Shown here: positions 49,601 through 59,100 of the stretch, piece after piece
Numbering within the stretch: the first letter of the stretch is position 1
Layout: each line of letters begins with the position of its first letter
Source of the DNA: Theocolax elegans
Lineage: Eukaryota > Arthropoda > Insecta > Hymenoptera > Cerocephalidae
Assembly (NCBI GenBank): GCA_026168455.1
Contig: CM047431.1
Span: 65,662,668-65,726,667 of the forward strand
Length of the DNA: 64,000 bases
Direction: 5' to 3'
Position numbers and translations under genes: made by a program
Notes under the pieces: generated by a model
The model's input: the letters and a program-made list of their open reading frames with translations, nothing else
Database searches by the model: none
Told to the model about the DNA's origin: nothing

Positions 49601-51279
49601 ATTTCTTGAACAGGGTCGTTAACGGTAATATTGACTTCGAGCATATTGTTATTAAATTCGTCATCTAAAAAATATTATAGGTATTAGAAATGCGTAAAGA
49701 AAATGCAAATGTTCGTTGTTTTCGAAAATGTCGTCTTCGCTGTCTGATTCTGAATCTAATAAAAAATATTAGTCAACATAAATATTTTCAATGTAAAACA
49801 AAACTTAAATAGTACATTTCGACACTAGTGCGAGTATTTGATTTTCTTCTCGTGTGACGGTTTGTGCCCGAGCGAAGCGAGGGTAAAAGGCCATACGAGG
49901 ATCAAATCACATTAACGCACTTGTATCGAACTATATTCTTCGATACAACCTATGCGGAGCGAGATTTCACCACGCCACTTTTTCGGAGGGTGCGTAAAAT
50001 CGCGTCAACGCGCACGGCGTATCGAAAACATTATACATTGACCTTAAACTTTCAATTTTACGTCATTAACATTCATGTTGGACAATTTTAGTATAAAATA
50101 AACTAAAAATCACAGTTCTTTTTTTGACTGAAATTTTTTGAAGGTTTTTATCTTTGCCGTAAATTTATAAGCATCACTTCAACATGTTTTGAAATACTAT
50201 GAATTTTTATCCAACTTTCATTTAAAATTGAGTTGAAATATTAATTGTTTATTGGTATAAATGTGTACAAAATTTGTCTTTAAGATATTCTCTTTGGAGT
50301 TTAATTTTAAGTGTAGAGTATGGTTAGAAAAATATTTTTGTAATTTTTATAAAATATTATGTGAAATGTCATCTTTATCAAATATATTATATAAAATATT
50401 CTTTATTGATGATTACTAACACCCAAATTACGTAAAATATTAAAATATTTAACAAAATAGATCTAAAACAGTTACAAATTCAAAGAACTCCTTGCAGGAT
50501 AAAAGTTATCAAAGGACTCCGATGAAATACATATAAGAGCTTTAACTTTATACACAGCTGTAGTATATTATCTATAGAAAAATGCACTTTCTGGCTCGAT
50601 AAACCTAATTAGTTTAAATAATTACTTAAAAAATGTCAGATTTTTCATTAAAAAAATAGTAATAAAAATGTCACATTTAATTTTAAACAAAAAATACTGT
50701 GTAACTTTATAATTCATATATACCTCAAGATGTGTGCAAAATTTCAGGAGCCTACGATAAAAATTATCCTGCAAGGAATGTTTTAAAGGTATAAAAAATA
50801 GTTTTTGAATTAAAAGTTTAAAATACATGACGAAGATTATCTAATGCTGAAATTATAGGTAGACACATAAGTTTTATAATATTAAACATTATTTACGCAC
50901 ATGCTACGTAACATTTAGAACTTGTTTATAAAATAAAAATAAATTGATTTTTTTTTAAATTTTCGACCATACTCTACCCTTAATAAAGTGTACTATTTTT
51001 AAAATGGTCATCTGAAAAATAAATAAGTTTAAAACTCTAATCTCAAAATCACAACTTTTGCACCGATTTTACTAATTAAAAAATGTATACTTCGATTAAG
51101 CTGTCAAAGATTTTTTAAATTTATTTAACAATCTCTGAAAGCAGTATCAAAATCTGTTATGTTTTTTTTGTAACATAAATATGTACATGATTTACCTCGT
51201 TGAGAATTCTCATCACTATTTATTTCTTGAACGTTCTCGTGATCAGCGATATCCATTCCAAGTACATTAAATTCGGGAT
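40480..51279 (-). CDS. 3' part of a multi-exon gene: acidic exon series, basic exon, RING
   Basis: Exons from 5' to 3': 51279-51196, 49664-49575, 49333-49280, 48986-48912, 48823-48770, 48701-48639, 48191-48105, 47897-47787 and 40646-40480. Each internal exon has an AG acceptor and GT donor, a length divisible by three (54-111 nt), and phase 1 on both sides, so any subset can be skipped without a frameshift. The peptide is rich in Asp/Glu/Ser (GHESDED, ESEDET, SDEEEDVEN). It then becomes strongly basic (RNRRQRRRNRKWKR, KDKEKKKRQRR: a likely nuclear signal), then RING. A further candidate exon starting at 49755 (SESDSEDDIFENNE) has an acceptor but no GT donor before the next exon. The 5' start is not identified. 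The exon at 51546-51704 also ends in phase 1 and could lie upstream. The layout recalls MDM2 (acidic region, then RING). No p53-binding SWIB domain is seen in this window. Confidence 0.68.
40647..42944. other. Intron sequence, no gene recognised
   Basis: AT-rich intron of the RING gene. It contains CTCACTCGCTCACGCTCGCTC at 41443-41463 and poly-A/T runs. Short frames here (for example 41071-41301) have no coding character. Confidence 0.6.
42945..46700. repeat. Satellite B (about 97 bp) in a 1.69-kb compound repeat
   Basis: Tandem monomers of about 96-99 bp occupy 42945-43330, 43880-45010 and 45560-46700. Each reads CATCTACTGGAAGGC, ATTACGAAATT, an A run, TTTTCTTCCTGTAGATGATG, TCCAGGTCCCTAATGTTACC, TCCAGGTCATCGGGG. 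Spacers of about 550 bp (for example 43330-43880) separate the blocks. Spacer plus about 11 monomers forms a larger unit, with TCCCTTCCTG at 43281, 44972 and 46668 (spacing 1691 and 1696). The first two big units are nearly identical and differ mainly in homopolymer length. The third spacer (46710-47150) is more diverged. It is unrelated in sequence to satellite A despite the similar monomer size, and lies wholly in the last intron of the RING gene. Confidence 0.92.
46701..47786. other. Intron sequence with a diverged satellite B spacer
   Basis: 46710-47150 is the third, most diverged copy of the satellite B spacer, including an expanded CGTACG run near 46918-46943. 47150-47786 is plain AT-rich intron; I recognise nothing in it. 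Confidence 0.7.
47787..47897 (-). CDS. Basic (nuclear-signal-like) exon of the RING gene
   Basis: 111-nt symmetric exon with acceptor AAATTTCAG|CTAGAA and donor CATAAAG|GTAATA. About half of its residues are Lys or Arg, in two clusters resembling a bipartite nuclear localisation signal. It joins in phase 1 to the acidic exon at 48105-48191 and to the RING exon across an intron of about 7.1 kb. Confidence 0.7.
49041..49255. repeat. MITE-like insertion in an intron (AGTACATT family)
   Basis: It begins AGTACATTACG like the insertion at 32479 and the one at 49812. It is GC-richer than its surroundings and contains inverted words (CAGAAAAGAAGTGG near 49061 against CCACTTTTCTG near 49196). The right end is not clear. 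The 76-codon frame across it is not a gene. Confidence 0.5.
49812..50050. repeat. Second MITE-like fold-back (AGTACATT family)
   Basis: AGTACATTTCGACACTAGTGCG at 49812 is mirrored by CGCACTTGTATCGAACTA near 49916-49934, forming a fold-back of about 120 bp with CGAGCGAAGCGAGG in the loop side. It resembles the start of the 32.5-kb insertion. A further CG-rich tail runs to about 50030. The overlapping plus-strand frame is not a gene. Confidence 0.55.
50300..50990. mobile_element. Imperfect fold-back of about 690 bp in an intron
   Basis: Outer arms are GTAGAGTATGGTTAGAAAA near 50314 and TTTTCGACCATACTCTACCC near 50961. An inner pair is CTCCTTGCAGGATAAAAGTT near 50487 and AAAATTATCCTGCAAGGAAT near 50759. 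The two pairs are nested and centred alike, so this is one long inverted repeat with decayed arms, probably an old MITE. No target duplication was identified. Confidence 0.6.
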
Positions 51280-51545
51280 CTAAAAATGATATAATTATTA
51301 AATATATAATGCATTTAAATTTTTGAAGGGAATTAATAATTATAATATAAAATTTTGAATAGATCACCCTGGCGGTTGATTATCTCCATATCTAATTGAT
51401 TTGCGCGAACATTTACTTGTATCTCATTGGATAGCACTTCATTTAGAAAGTCAGGATCATGTTTTGTAAAATAAATCGTATATATTTATTATAATTTTTT
51501 AATTAACGCATTTGATTTAAATAGTGAATATAAAATAATAATTAC

Positions 51546-51704
51546 CGGGTAAATTCAAGATTTCATTGCCTACATCCTCCAATTCTACATCATCATGAAG
51601 ATCAATAATTTTGTCAATTTTTTGGCAAACTTGTCCTTTAGTTGACGCAACCTTTTCTAAAAATTGTGCTGGTGAAATTGCACCACTCATTAGGTTTTGC
51701 CAAT
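51546..51704 (-). CDS. Transposase C-terminal-like exon (copy A; copy B at 54698-54856)
   Basis: 159-nt exon, phase 1 on both sides, acceptor AAATTTTGTAG|ATTGG and donor CCCG|GTAAT. It encodes DWQNLMSGAISPAQFLEKVA followed by an acidic tail. The first half resembles the C-terminal end of MULE-type transposase proteins of insects (a W..(x)SG.I...(x)FL pattern), which is an inference from memory of the family. The duplicate at 54698-54856 is identical except for one base. It may link the transposase exons to the acidic exon series. Confidence 0.6.
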
Positions 51705-51770
51705 CTACAAAATTTTAAAGAAAACATACATATGTTTTGAAAGGCAAGGGCAATTTATACATACATATAT

Positions 51771-52770
51771 GGGTGATTCTCTGAAAAATAGGTAAATCGA
51801 GAAAATAGATGTTGTTCATAATTTATTTATACGTTCCTTAAATCACTACGGATATAGAAGATTTTTTTCAGATTTTTTCTCAGCAGTGTTTCGTACGAAA
51901 AAGACGTTGGCAACGCTATCCTTCGTTTTTATCAATTTTTATCTCAAAAAAGGCTATTCCTGTAAAAAATTGAAAAACACCTTTTTCTTTAGAATCTAAT
52001 GAAATCTTCATAAAAATGTTTTCAAGGTCATAGCGATTGCCATTTACTATTTTAAATACATTTTAATTATAAAAGTCATGATAACCGAAAGTTGATCACT
52101 GATCCGACAGCACAAAAATTCATGAAACAAGCTTAATTTGTAAGTATTTAACTGGAACATTTTCAGAATGGGCCTATGATTACGGTGTGCTATAAAAAAT
52201 TATAAAACAACTTCATATCTGATTAAATTATGAAAATTAAGTAAAATTTAATGTATATAACGCTTAAATTAGTTAAATAAATACTTCTTAAGTCATTAGA
52301 AATTAAATAAATCATTTTTCTAGTCGATAACTATTAAATACTCGATAATTGTTTAAATTTTAGCAAATATTAAATAGCCTTATAAGTTTTTGTAGTCACT
52401 GTAATCTTAGGCCCACTCTGAAATTTTCCAGCTAAATACTTAAAAATTAAGATTGTTTCATGAATTTTTGTGGTATCGGATCAGTGATCACTTTTCAGTT
52501 ATCATGACTTTTATAATTAAAATGTTAATGGTAACCGCTATGACCTTGAAAAAAGTTTTTCTGCAACCTTTATCAGATTCTAAAGCAAAAATATGTCTTC
52601 CAATTTTTTACAGAAGTAGCCCTTTTTGAGATAAAAATTGATAAAAGCCAAAGATAGAGTTGCAAACGTCTTTTTTTAAAAATTTTTAACCTCAGTACCC
52701 GCGAAACATTGCTGAGAAAAAATCTGAAAAAACTCCTATGTCCGATTTTCCTATTTTTCAGAGAATCGCT
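51771..52770. mobile_element. Fold-back element of about 1 kb, copy A
   Basis: Terminal GGTGATTCTCTGAAAAATAGG is mirrored by CCTATTTTTCAGAGAATCGC. Imperfect arms of about 370-410 bp (51771-52185 and 52390-52770) flank a central AT-rich loop. Both ends abut TATA-rich DNA, consistent with a TA-type target. It is present at the same place in copy B, so it predates the duplication. Confidence 0.85.
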
Positions 52771-53103
52771 TATATATATATATACATGTACATATATAAA
52801 AAATGTAATATTACTCTCTATTAAAATTCTTTCTCGTTTCTTAGTAGCGCAACGTGGTTAACGCGAAATTCGCCTATTCCTTTTGAGGCTCTCCAAGTCA
52901 TTCTTAACATTACATGTTAATCTCAATAATTTTGCTGAATAAAAATATATAAGTTTAGTTAAAATATTGTTCCTCTGTTTCCTTTACATGACGGTTAAGA
53001 TTCAATGATTTAATCTTTCTCAAAAGAGCCTGGAAGAATAAAAATGTTAATATAAAAATATTATTCTAAAATTTGCGTTAATAATATTATTTTTTAAACT
53101 TAC

Positions 53104-53585
53104 TCTATCATAATGAACACTATATCCAGCAATTCGCGCAGTTTGAAAATTATCTCGACATGCATTGCGTAAAGCTGCTTCAAAGTCGCACAAAACAACT
53201 TTAATATTGTTACTCCGAAATAAATTGTCTGTAATACAACTAAAAACTGCTTTATAAGCAGCTTCTGTCTTCGAGCTCATAACCACATGAACGAAAGTAA
53301 AGGCCTGAACAATCATATAGAAAAATAGTTTATAATATTAAAGATAGATAGTTTACATTTTAAAATAACTTACATGGTCATATTTCATTATCATGCATGT
53401 TAATAGTTGATATGCATCATTTAAGTGAGGAGTTGTGGCAAATGTGCCATCAATAAAAATTTTTGCGTCCTGAATATGATAAAATTATCTTCTAATTAAC
53501 TGCTGATCATAAATTAGCAAGTGGTTATCTTGTCGGCTATCAGTTACAACTTGAATATCTAAGAAACCAGAATCGTATTCTAATA
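53104..53585 (-). pseudogene. Duplicated MULE transposase exons, 5'-truncated (copy A)
   Basis: Contains second copies of the exon with FIDGTFATTPHL (53374-53469) and the exon with LCDFEAALRNAC (53104-53304), plus the last 62 bases of the preceding exon, cut at 53585 by the LTR-like segment. Splice sites match copy B. Lacking FLYWCH and the N-terminal exons on its own side, it can be used only if spliced from copy B as repeated exons. Confidence 0.75.
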
Positions 53586-54314
53586 GTCGGGTATGAATTT
53601 TCGTAAGAAAATTCCAACGCTTTCATAGATAGGATACACGTCAAAGTTAGTACTAAAGTATAGTCAAGAGCGCGTAGGATAAGCGGGGCCGTGAAAACGC
53701 TGTCTGGCCTCCTCGGCGCGAGATTCGTCCCGTGGAGCAACGCGAGTTGGCCGATCGGCGCGTCCTTCCGTGTATCGCGAACGCGCCGCGTTATAGCGTG
53801 CGACCCCGAGGTCCGCAAGTATTACTCGTATTAAACTTTGTTTGTTTGTAGCGCATCCGAGCGCTTGTAAATATCGATGTAAATATTAGTATTTAATATT
53901 TAGACTGTAAATTCTTACTCTCACGCATGTTTATTACTAATCCCCGTATCCCTATTCCCGCTTACCAGCCGCCTCCGCGGGCACGTTAGCATTTTAGCTA
54001 ACGTGCATTCTGAGCGGCCGAGCCTCGTGTTCCAACGACGGGCACGAGAAACCACAAGCACGCATCCTTCACGCGGCTTGTACAAATCTACCCGAGTGCG
54101 ACTCGGTCCGGCGATTCTCCACGCGGCGGAGAATCGTCCTCGTTGTTTACGGCGCATCAACACCGAGATACCGCGGTTGTACCACGGCTATAGCCCGTGC
54201 GCGGTATCGCGGCATCGAGGGACACGGCAGCGCGGCGCGAGGTCCGCGCAGGTAAGTCCTCACCTCGAAAGCGGTGCTCGACGAGGAGCACGCGCTAGGA
54301 ATCGCCCCGTTACA
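53586..54314 (-). mobile_element. GC-rich LTR-like segment at the duplication junction
   Basis: 729 bp, markedly GC-rich, with no similarity to its surroundings. On the minus strand it begins TGTAACGGGGCGATTCC, a start typical of Gypsy-type LTRs, and it ends …ATTCATACCCGAC without a clear CA. No protein-coding domain is seen; the 60-107-codon frames across it overlap on both strands and look like GC-driven open frames. The flanks do not match each other, so there is no target duplication. Best guess is a solo LTR or a fragment of one. Confidence 0.5.
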
Positions 54315-54519
54315 GTTTTTTTGTAACATAAATATGTACATGATTTACCTCGTTGAGAATTTCATCACTATTTATTTCTTGAACGTTCTCGTGATCAGCG
54401 ATATCCATTCCAAGTACATTAAATTCGGGATCTAAAAATGATATAATTATTAAATATATAATGCATTTAAATTTTTGAAGGGAATTAATAATTATAATAT
54501 AAAATTTTGAATAGATCAC

Positions 54520-54609
54520 CCTGGCGGTTGATTATCTCCATATCTAATTGATTTGCGCGAACATTTACTTGTATCTCATTGGATAGCACTTCATTTAGAA
54601 AGTCAGGAT
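54520..54609 (-). CDS. Possible acidic exon with a changed acceptor (copy A at 51368-51457)
   Basis: The reading DPDFLNEVLSNEIQVNV… ends at donor CAG|GTGATC in phase 1 and resembles the acidic exons that start DPEF and DDEF. The expected AG before ATCCTGAC is TG (ACAAAACATG). An in-frame alternative acceptor lies 20 nt further on (TTTCTAAATGAAG|TGCTATCC). Both copies of the duplication share this state. Use of the exon is uncertain. Confidence 0.4.
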
Positions 54610-54922
54610 CATGTTTTGTAAAATAAATCGTATATATTTATTATAATTTTTTAATTAACGCATTTGATTTAAATAGTGAATATAAAATAATAATTACCGG
54701 GTAAATTCAAGATTTCATTGCCTACATCCTCCAATTCTACATCATCATGAAGATCAATAATTTCGTCAATTTTTTGGCAAACTTGTCCTTTAGTTGACGC
54801 AACCTTTTCTAAAAATTGTGCTGGTGAAATTGCACCACTCATTAGGTTTTGCCAATCTACAAAATTTTAAAGAAAACATACATATGTTTTGAAAGGCAAG
54901 GGCAATTTATACATACATATAT

Positions 54923-55924
54923 GGGTGATTCTCTGAAAAATAGGTAAATCGAGAAAATAGATGTTGTTCATAATTTATTTATACGTTCCTTAAATCACTA
55001 CGGATATAGAAGATTTTTTTCAGATTTTTTCTCAGCAGTGTTTCGTACGAAAAAGACGTTGGCAACGCTATCCTTCGTTTTTATCAATTTTTATCTCAAA
55101 AAAGGCTATTCCTGTAAAAAATTGAAAAACACCTTTTTCTTTAGAATCTAATGAAATCTTCATAAAAATGTTTTCAAGGTCATAGCGATTGCCATTTACT
55201 ATTTTAAATACATTTTAATTATAAAAGTCATGATAACCGAAAGTTGATCACTGATCCGACAGCACAAAAATTCATGAAACAAGCTTAATTTGTAAGTATT
55301 TAACTGGAACATTTTCAGAATGGGCCTATGATTACGGTGTGCTATAAAAAATTATAAAACAACTTCATATCTGATTAAATTATGAAAATTAAGTAAAATT
55401 TAATGTATATAACGCTTAAATTAGTTAAATAAATACTTCTTAAGTCATTAGAAATTAAATAAATCATTTTTCTAGTCGATAACTATTAAATACTCGATAA
55501 TTGTTTAAATTTTAGCAAATATTAAATAGCCTTATAAGTTTTTGTAGTCACTGTAATCTTAGGCCCACTCTGAAAATTTTCCAGCTAAATACTTAAAAAT
55601 TAAGATTGTTTCATGAATTTTTGTGGTATCGGATCAGTGATCACTTTTCAGTTATCATGACTTTTATAATTAAAATGTTAATGGTAACCGCTATGACCTT
55701 GAAAAAAGTTTTTCTGCAACCTTTATCAGATTCTAAAGCAAAAATATGTCTTCCAATTTTTTACAGAAGTAGCCCTTTTTGAGATAAAAATTGATAAAAG
55801 CCAAAGATAGAGTTGCAAACGTCTTTTTTTAAAAATTTTTAACCTCAGTACCCGCGAAACATTGCTGAGAAAAAATCTGAAAAAACTCCTATGTCCGATT
55901 TTCCTATTTTTCAGAGAATCGCTT
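54923..55924. mobile_element. Fold-back element of about 1 kb, copy B
   Basis: Duplicate of 51771-52770, carried along in the segmental duplication. It differs only by an extra A in CTGAAAATTTTCC. Confidence 0.85.
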
Positions 55925-56106
55925 ATATATATATATACATGTACATATATAAAAATGTAATATTACTCTCTATTAAAATTCTTTCTCGTTTCTTAGTAGC
56001 GCAACGTGGTTAACGCGAAATTCGCCTATTCCTTTTGAGGCTCTCCAAGTCATTCTTAACATTACATGTTAATCTCAATAATTTTGCTGAATAAAAATAT
56101 ATAAGT

Positions 56107-59100
56107 TTAGTTAAAATATTGTTCCTCTGTTTCCTTTACATGACGGTTAAGATTCAATGATTTAATCTTTCTCAAAAGAGCCTGGAAGAATAAAAATGTT
56201 AATATAAAAATATTATTCTAAAATTTGCGTTAATAATATTATTTTTTAAACTTACTCTATCATAATGAACACTATATCCAGCAATTCGCGCAGTTTGAAA
56301 ATTATCTCGACATGCATTGCGTAAAGCTGCTTCAAAGTCGCACAAAACAACTTTAATATTGTTACTCCGAAATAAATTGTCTGTAATACAACTAAAAACT
56401 GCTTTATAAGCAGCTTCTGTCTTCGAGCTCATAACCACATGAACGAAAGTAAAGGCCTGAACAATCATATAGAAAAATAGTTTATAATATTAAAGATAGA
56501 TAGTTTACATTTTAAAATAACTTACATGGTCATATTTCATTATCATGCATGTTAATAGTTGATATGCATCATTTAAGTGAGGAGTTGTGGCAAATGTGCC
56601 ATCAATAAAAATTTTTGCGTCCTGAATATGATAAAATTATCTTCTAATTAACTGCTGATCATAAATTAGCAAGTGGTTATCTTGTCGGCTATCAGTTACA
56701 ACTTGAATATCTAAGAAACCAGAATCGTATTCTAATAAACGTCTGTTTTGAGCTTGCATTAAAATTTCGCCCATTTGAACAATGGAGGTGGGATTAGGTG
56801 GGAACGCAGATCTTCTCCAGCGTTTCATTGAATTTTTGATTGAATTATAAGGGTGAACAATGGCAATTTCTCGAGGAAATCTTGAAAATATAAATAACGA
56901 ATTATAAATTTCATTAAATAAAGTTGGAAACTGAACATAAAATAAATAATCACTAATTTTTAACAAATTATAAACATTAAGGGGATGTCGGAGCTATAGC
57001 CTCCATCAAAAGCCGCTCGATCTCTCGGTTTCGAATGGCGCTGTAGTCAGGTGTCGATTTCTACGATAAACGTACTTAAAACATAAATTATAAATTTTAC
57101 AGCTACATAGAGCTGTTGACAGATACTTTCCTCCCTAGCTATGACTAAACTTAAGGTAATTATAATATTACTCTTGAAATCAAACGTTTATTTTTTTAAA
57201 GAAATGTGAAATACGTCTCTTATTCAATGAATCTATATCTGCCGTAATGCTACACGCAACGTATTTCACATTTCTTTAAAAAAATAAACATTTACTGCCA
57301 AGAGTAATATTACAATTACCTTAATTTTAGTTATAGCTAGGGGGGAAAGTATCTTTCAACAGCTCTATGTAGCTGTAAAATTTATAATTTATGTTTTAAG
57401 TACGTTTATCGTAGAAATCGACACCTGACTACAGCGCCATTCGAAACCGAGAGATCGAGCGGCTTTTGATGGAGGCTATAGCTCCGACATCCCCTTAAAT
57501 AAATACATCACGTAGATAAAATATACGCGGACAAATTCTTTTTATAAAATTTATAATGAAATTAGAGTGAAAAATTACCGTTACGAACCGTAAACGTGGG
57601 ACAATCGTAAGTTTCTTCACTTACTAACGAGCGCCCCCTGTAACCATTACAACCGATACCACAAATATTAACGAACCGTCACGGTAAAATTTAGTTTTCG
57701 AAAACACTATTAAACACGTTTAAACGAATGAATGTAGGTGCTTTTGACATGACTATAAAATATAACCTACAGTATAATTATATTTAATTTAAATCAATGT
57801 TAGTCAATTTGAAATAATGTTTTTAGTAATTTATTACATGTAGTTCATAAATATAAAATTATAAAAAATATAGTATAAATAATTTTCAATATCACACGTC
57901 GGTGTGATTAGTCAGATTAAACAGTCGATGAGCGTCGACTGTAATGGAGGGGGAGAGAAAGTTGAAAGCTATTCTAGTGACATTTCAATATATAATTTTT
58001 ACCGTTACGCTCCGTAAAAATTATAGTGATATTTCATACTTTTGATAGTTATTTGTTACAATTTTTATTAAATTTGATTGTACAAAATATAGCATCAAAT
58101 TTTTATCATGCGTAGCGGTAAAATTTCTAGCAATATATCATAAATTGTAATGAACGCTTCTTAATTTTTAAGAAAAATACGTATAAAAATACCTAGAAAA
58201 GTTTAACATTTCACTATTATAGTGCCGTTCACGGTAATTTTTACTGAAAAGTTTTGTCCGTGTACCAAAAGTAAATTACGATTTTTGCAATATAACTTGC
58301 CATAAAAAATCAAACAGTATATACAACAGATTAAAAGTATACTCCAACAACAGGAATTAAATATACGTATGTGAAAAGAATAACAAAATTTATGACAAAA
58401 AATGTCTGCAATAATAACCAATTTCTTTAAAACTTGATTTCATAAATGAGGTATTAAACTTACATTGTTATCAAATTCAAATAAATCTCTTCAAGCTGCC
58501 AAAAGTTTCTTTGCAATGCCGATTTTAATTCATACAAAAAATCGGCTTTCATTTGTGCATCAGTATCGTTGTTACATATAAAAGAGTGCGTCCGAATATC
58601 GATTATTTGTTTTGTCCCTTGAATCTCCAGTATCTTTGCCGTCCCTTTGCATAATTGGTTTCTGCATTTTAAGTAGCTATAAAAAATTCAAAGCAGTATT
58701 TTATTTTCTTTGAGACAATACGTTCAACTATCAGAAGATACGTAACTGAATAAGTAAAAGGCAATAAATAATAGGCAGTTAAAAGTATTATTTTACTTCA
58801 ACTTTTAGAGAAGGATCCTAAATCGTTTTTAGAAACGTAACTAATTAAATTAACGTAAAAATCAAATATCCGAAAATCGATTATTAAAAATAGGTAAATA
58901 ATAGGATATTCACTCGTTTAAAAAGTATTTTCTAGCTAATTCTCTTAGCTAGTTACTACTGTTAAATAAAACGCTTTTTTCTACATTTTTCGTCTATTTT
59001 CTAGACTGAAAAGACTACAATGTTAGTTTTCACGTTGTTTAAAAATAGATAGAGTTTAAATGAATGTAAACAAATTCACTACCTATTTCCTAGGTATTTA

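Larger units (their letters stand above)
51163..53585. repeat. Segmental duplication, copy A
   Basis: About 2.42 kb repeated at 54315-56737 (offset 3152-3153). I count only four or five differences: one substitution near 51614/54766 (TTTTG against TTTCG), a one-base deletion at about 51210/54362 in an exon, and homopolymer changes. It carries exons 51196-51279, 51546-51704, 53104-53304 and 53374-53469, a 1-kb fold-back, and the 3' stub of the exon at 56637-56880, cut at 53585. Confidence 0.95.
54315..56737. repeat. Segmental duplication, copy B
   Basis: Partner of 51163-53585. Its left edge abuts the LTR-like segment ending 54314. Its right edge continues into the complete exon at 56637-56880, so copy B is joined to the 5' part of the gene and copy A to the 3' part. 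Its version of the 84-nt acidic exon (54349-54431) lacks one base and is frameshifted. Confidence 0.95.

Noticed and set aside
53540..54326. Several overlapping 64-107-codon frames in the GC-rich junction segment
   Set aside because: Frames are open on both strands because stop codons are rare in GC-rich DNA. No domain, and they cross the LTR-like boundaries.
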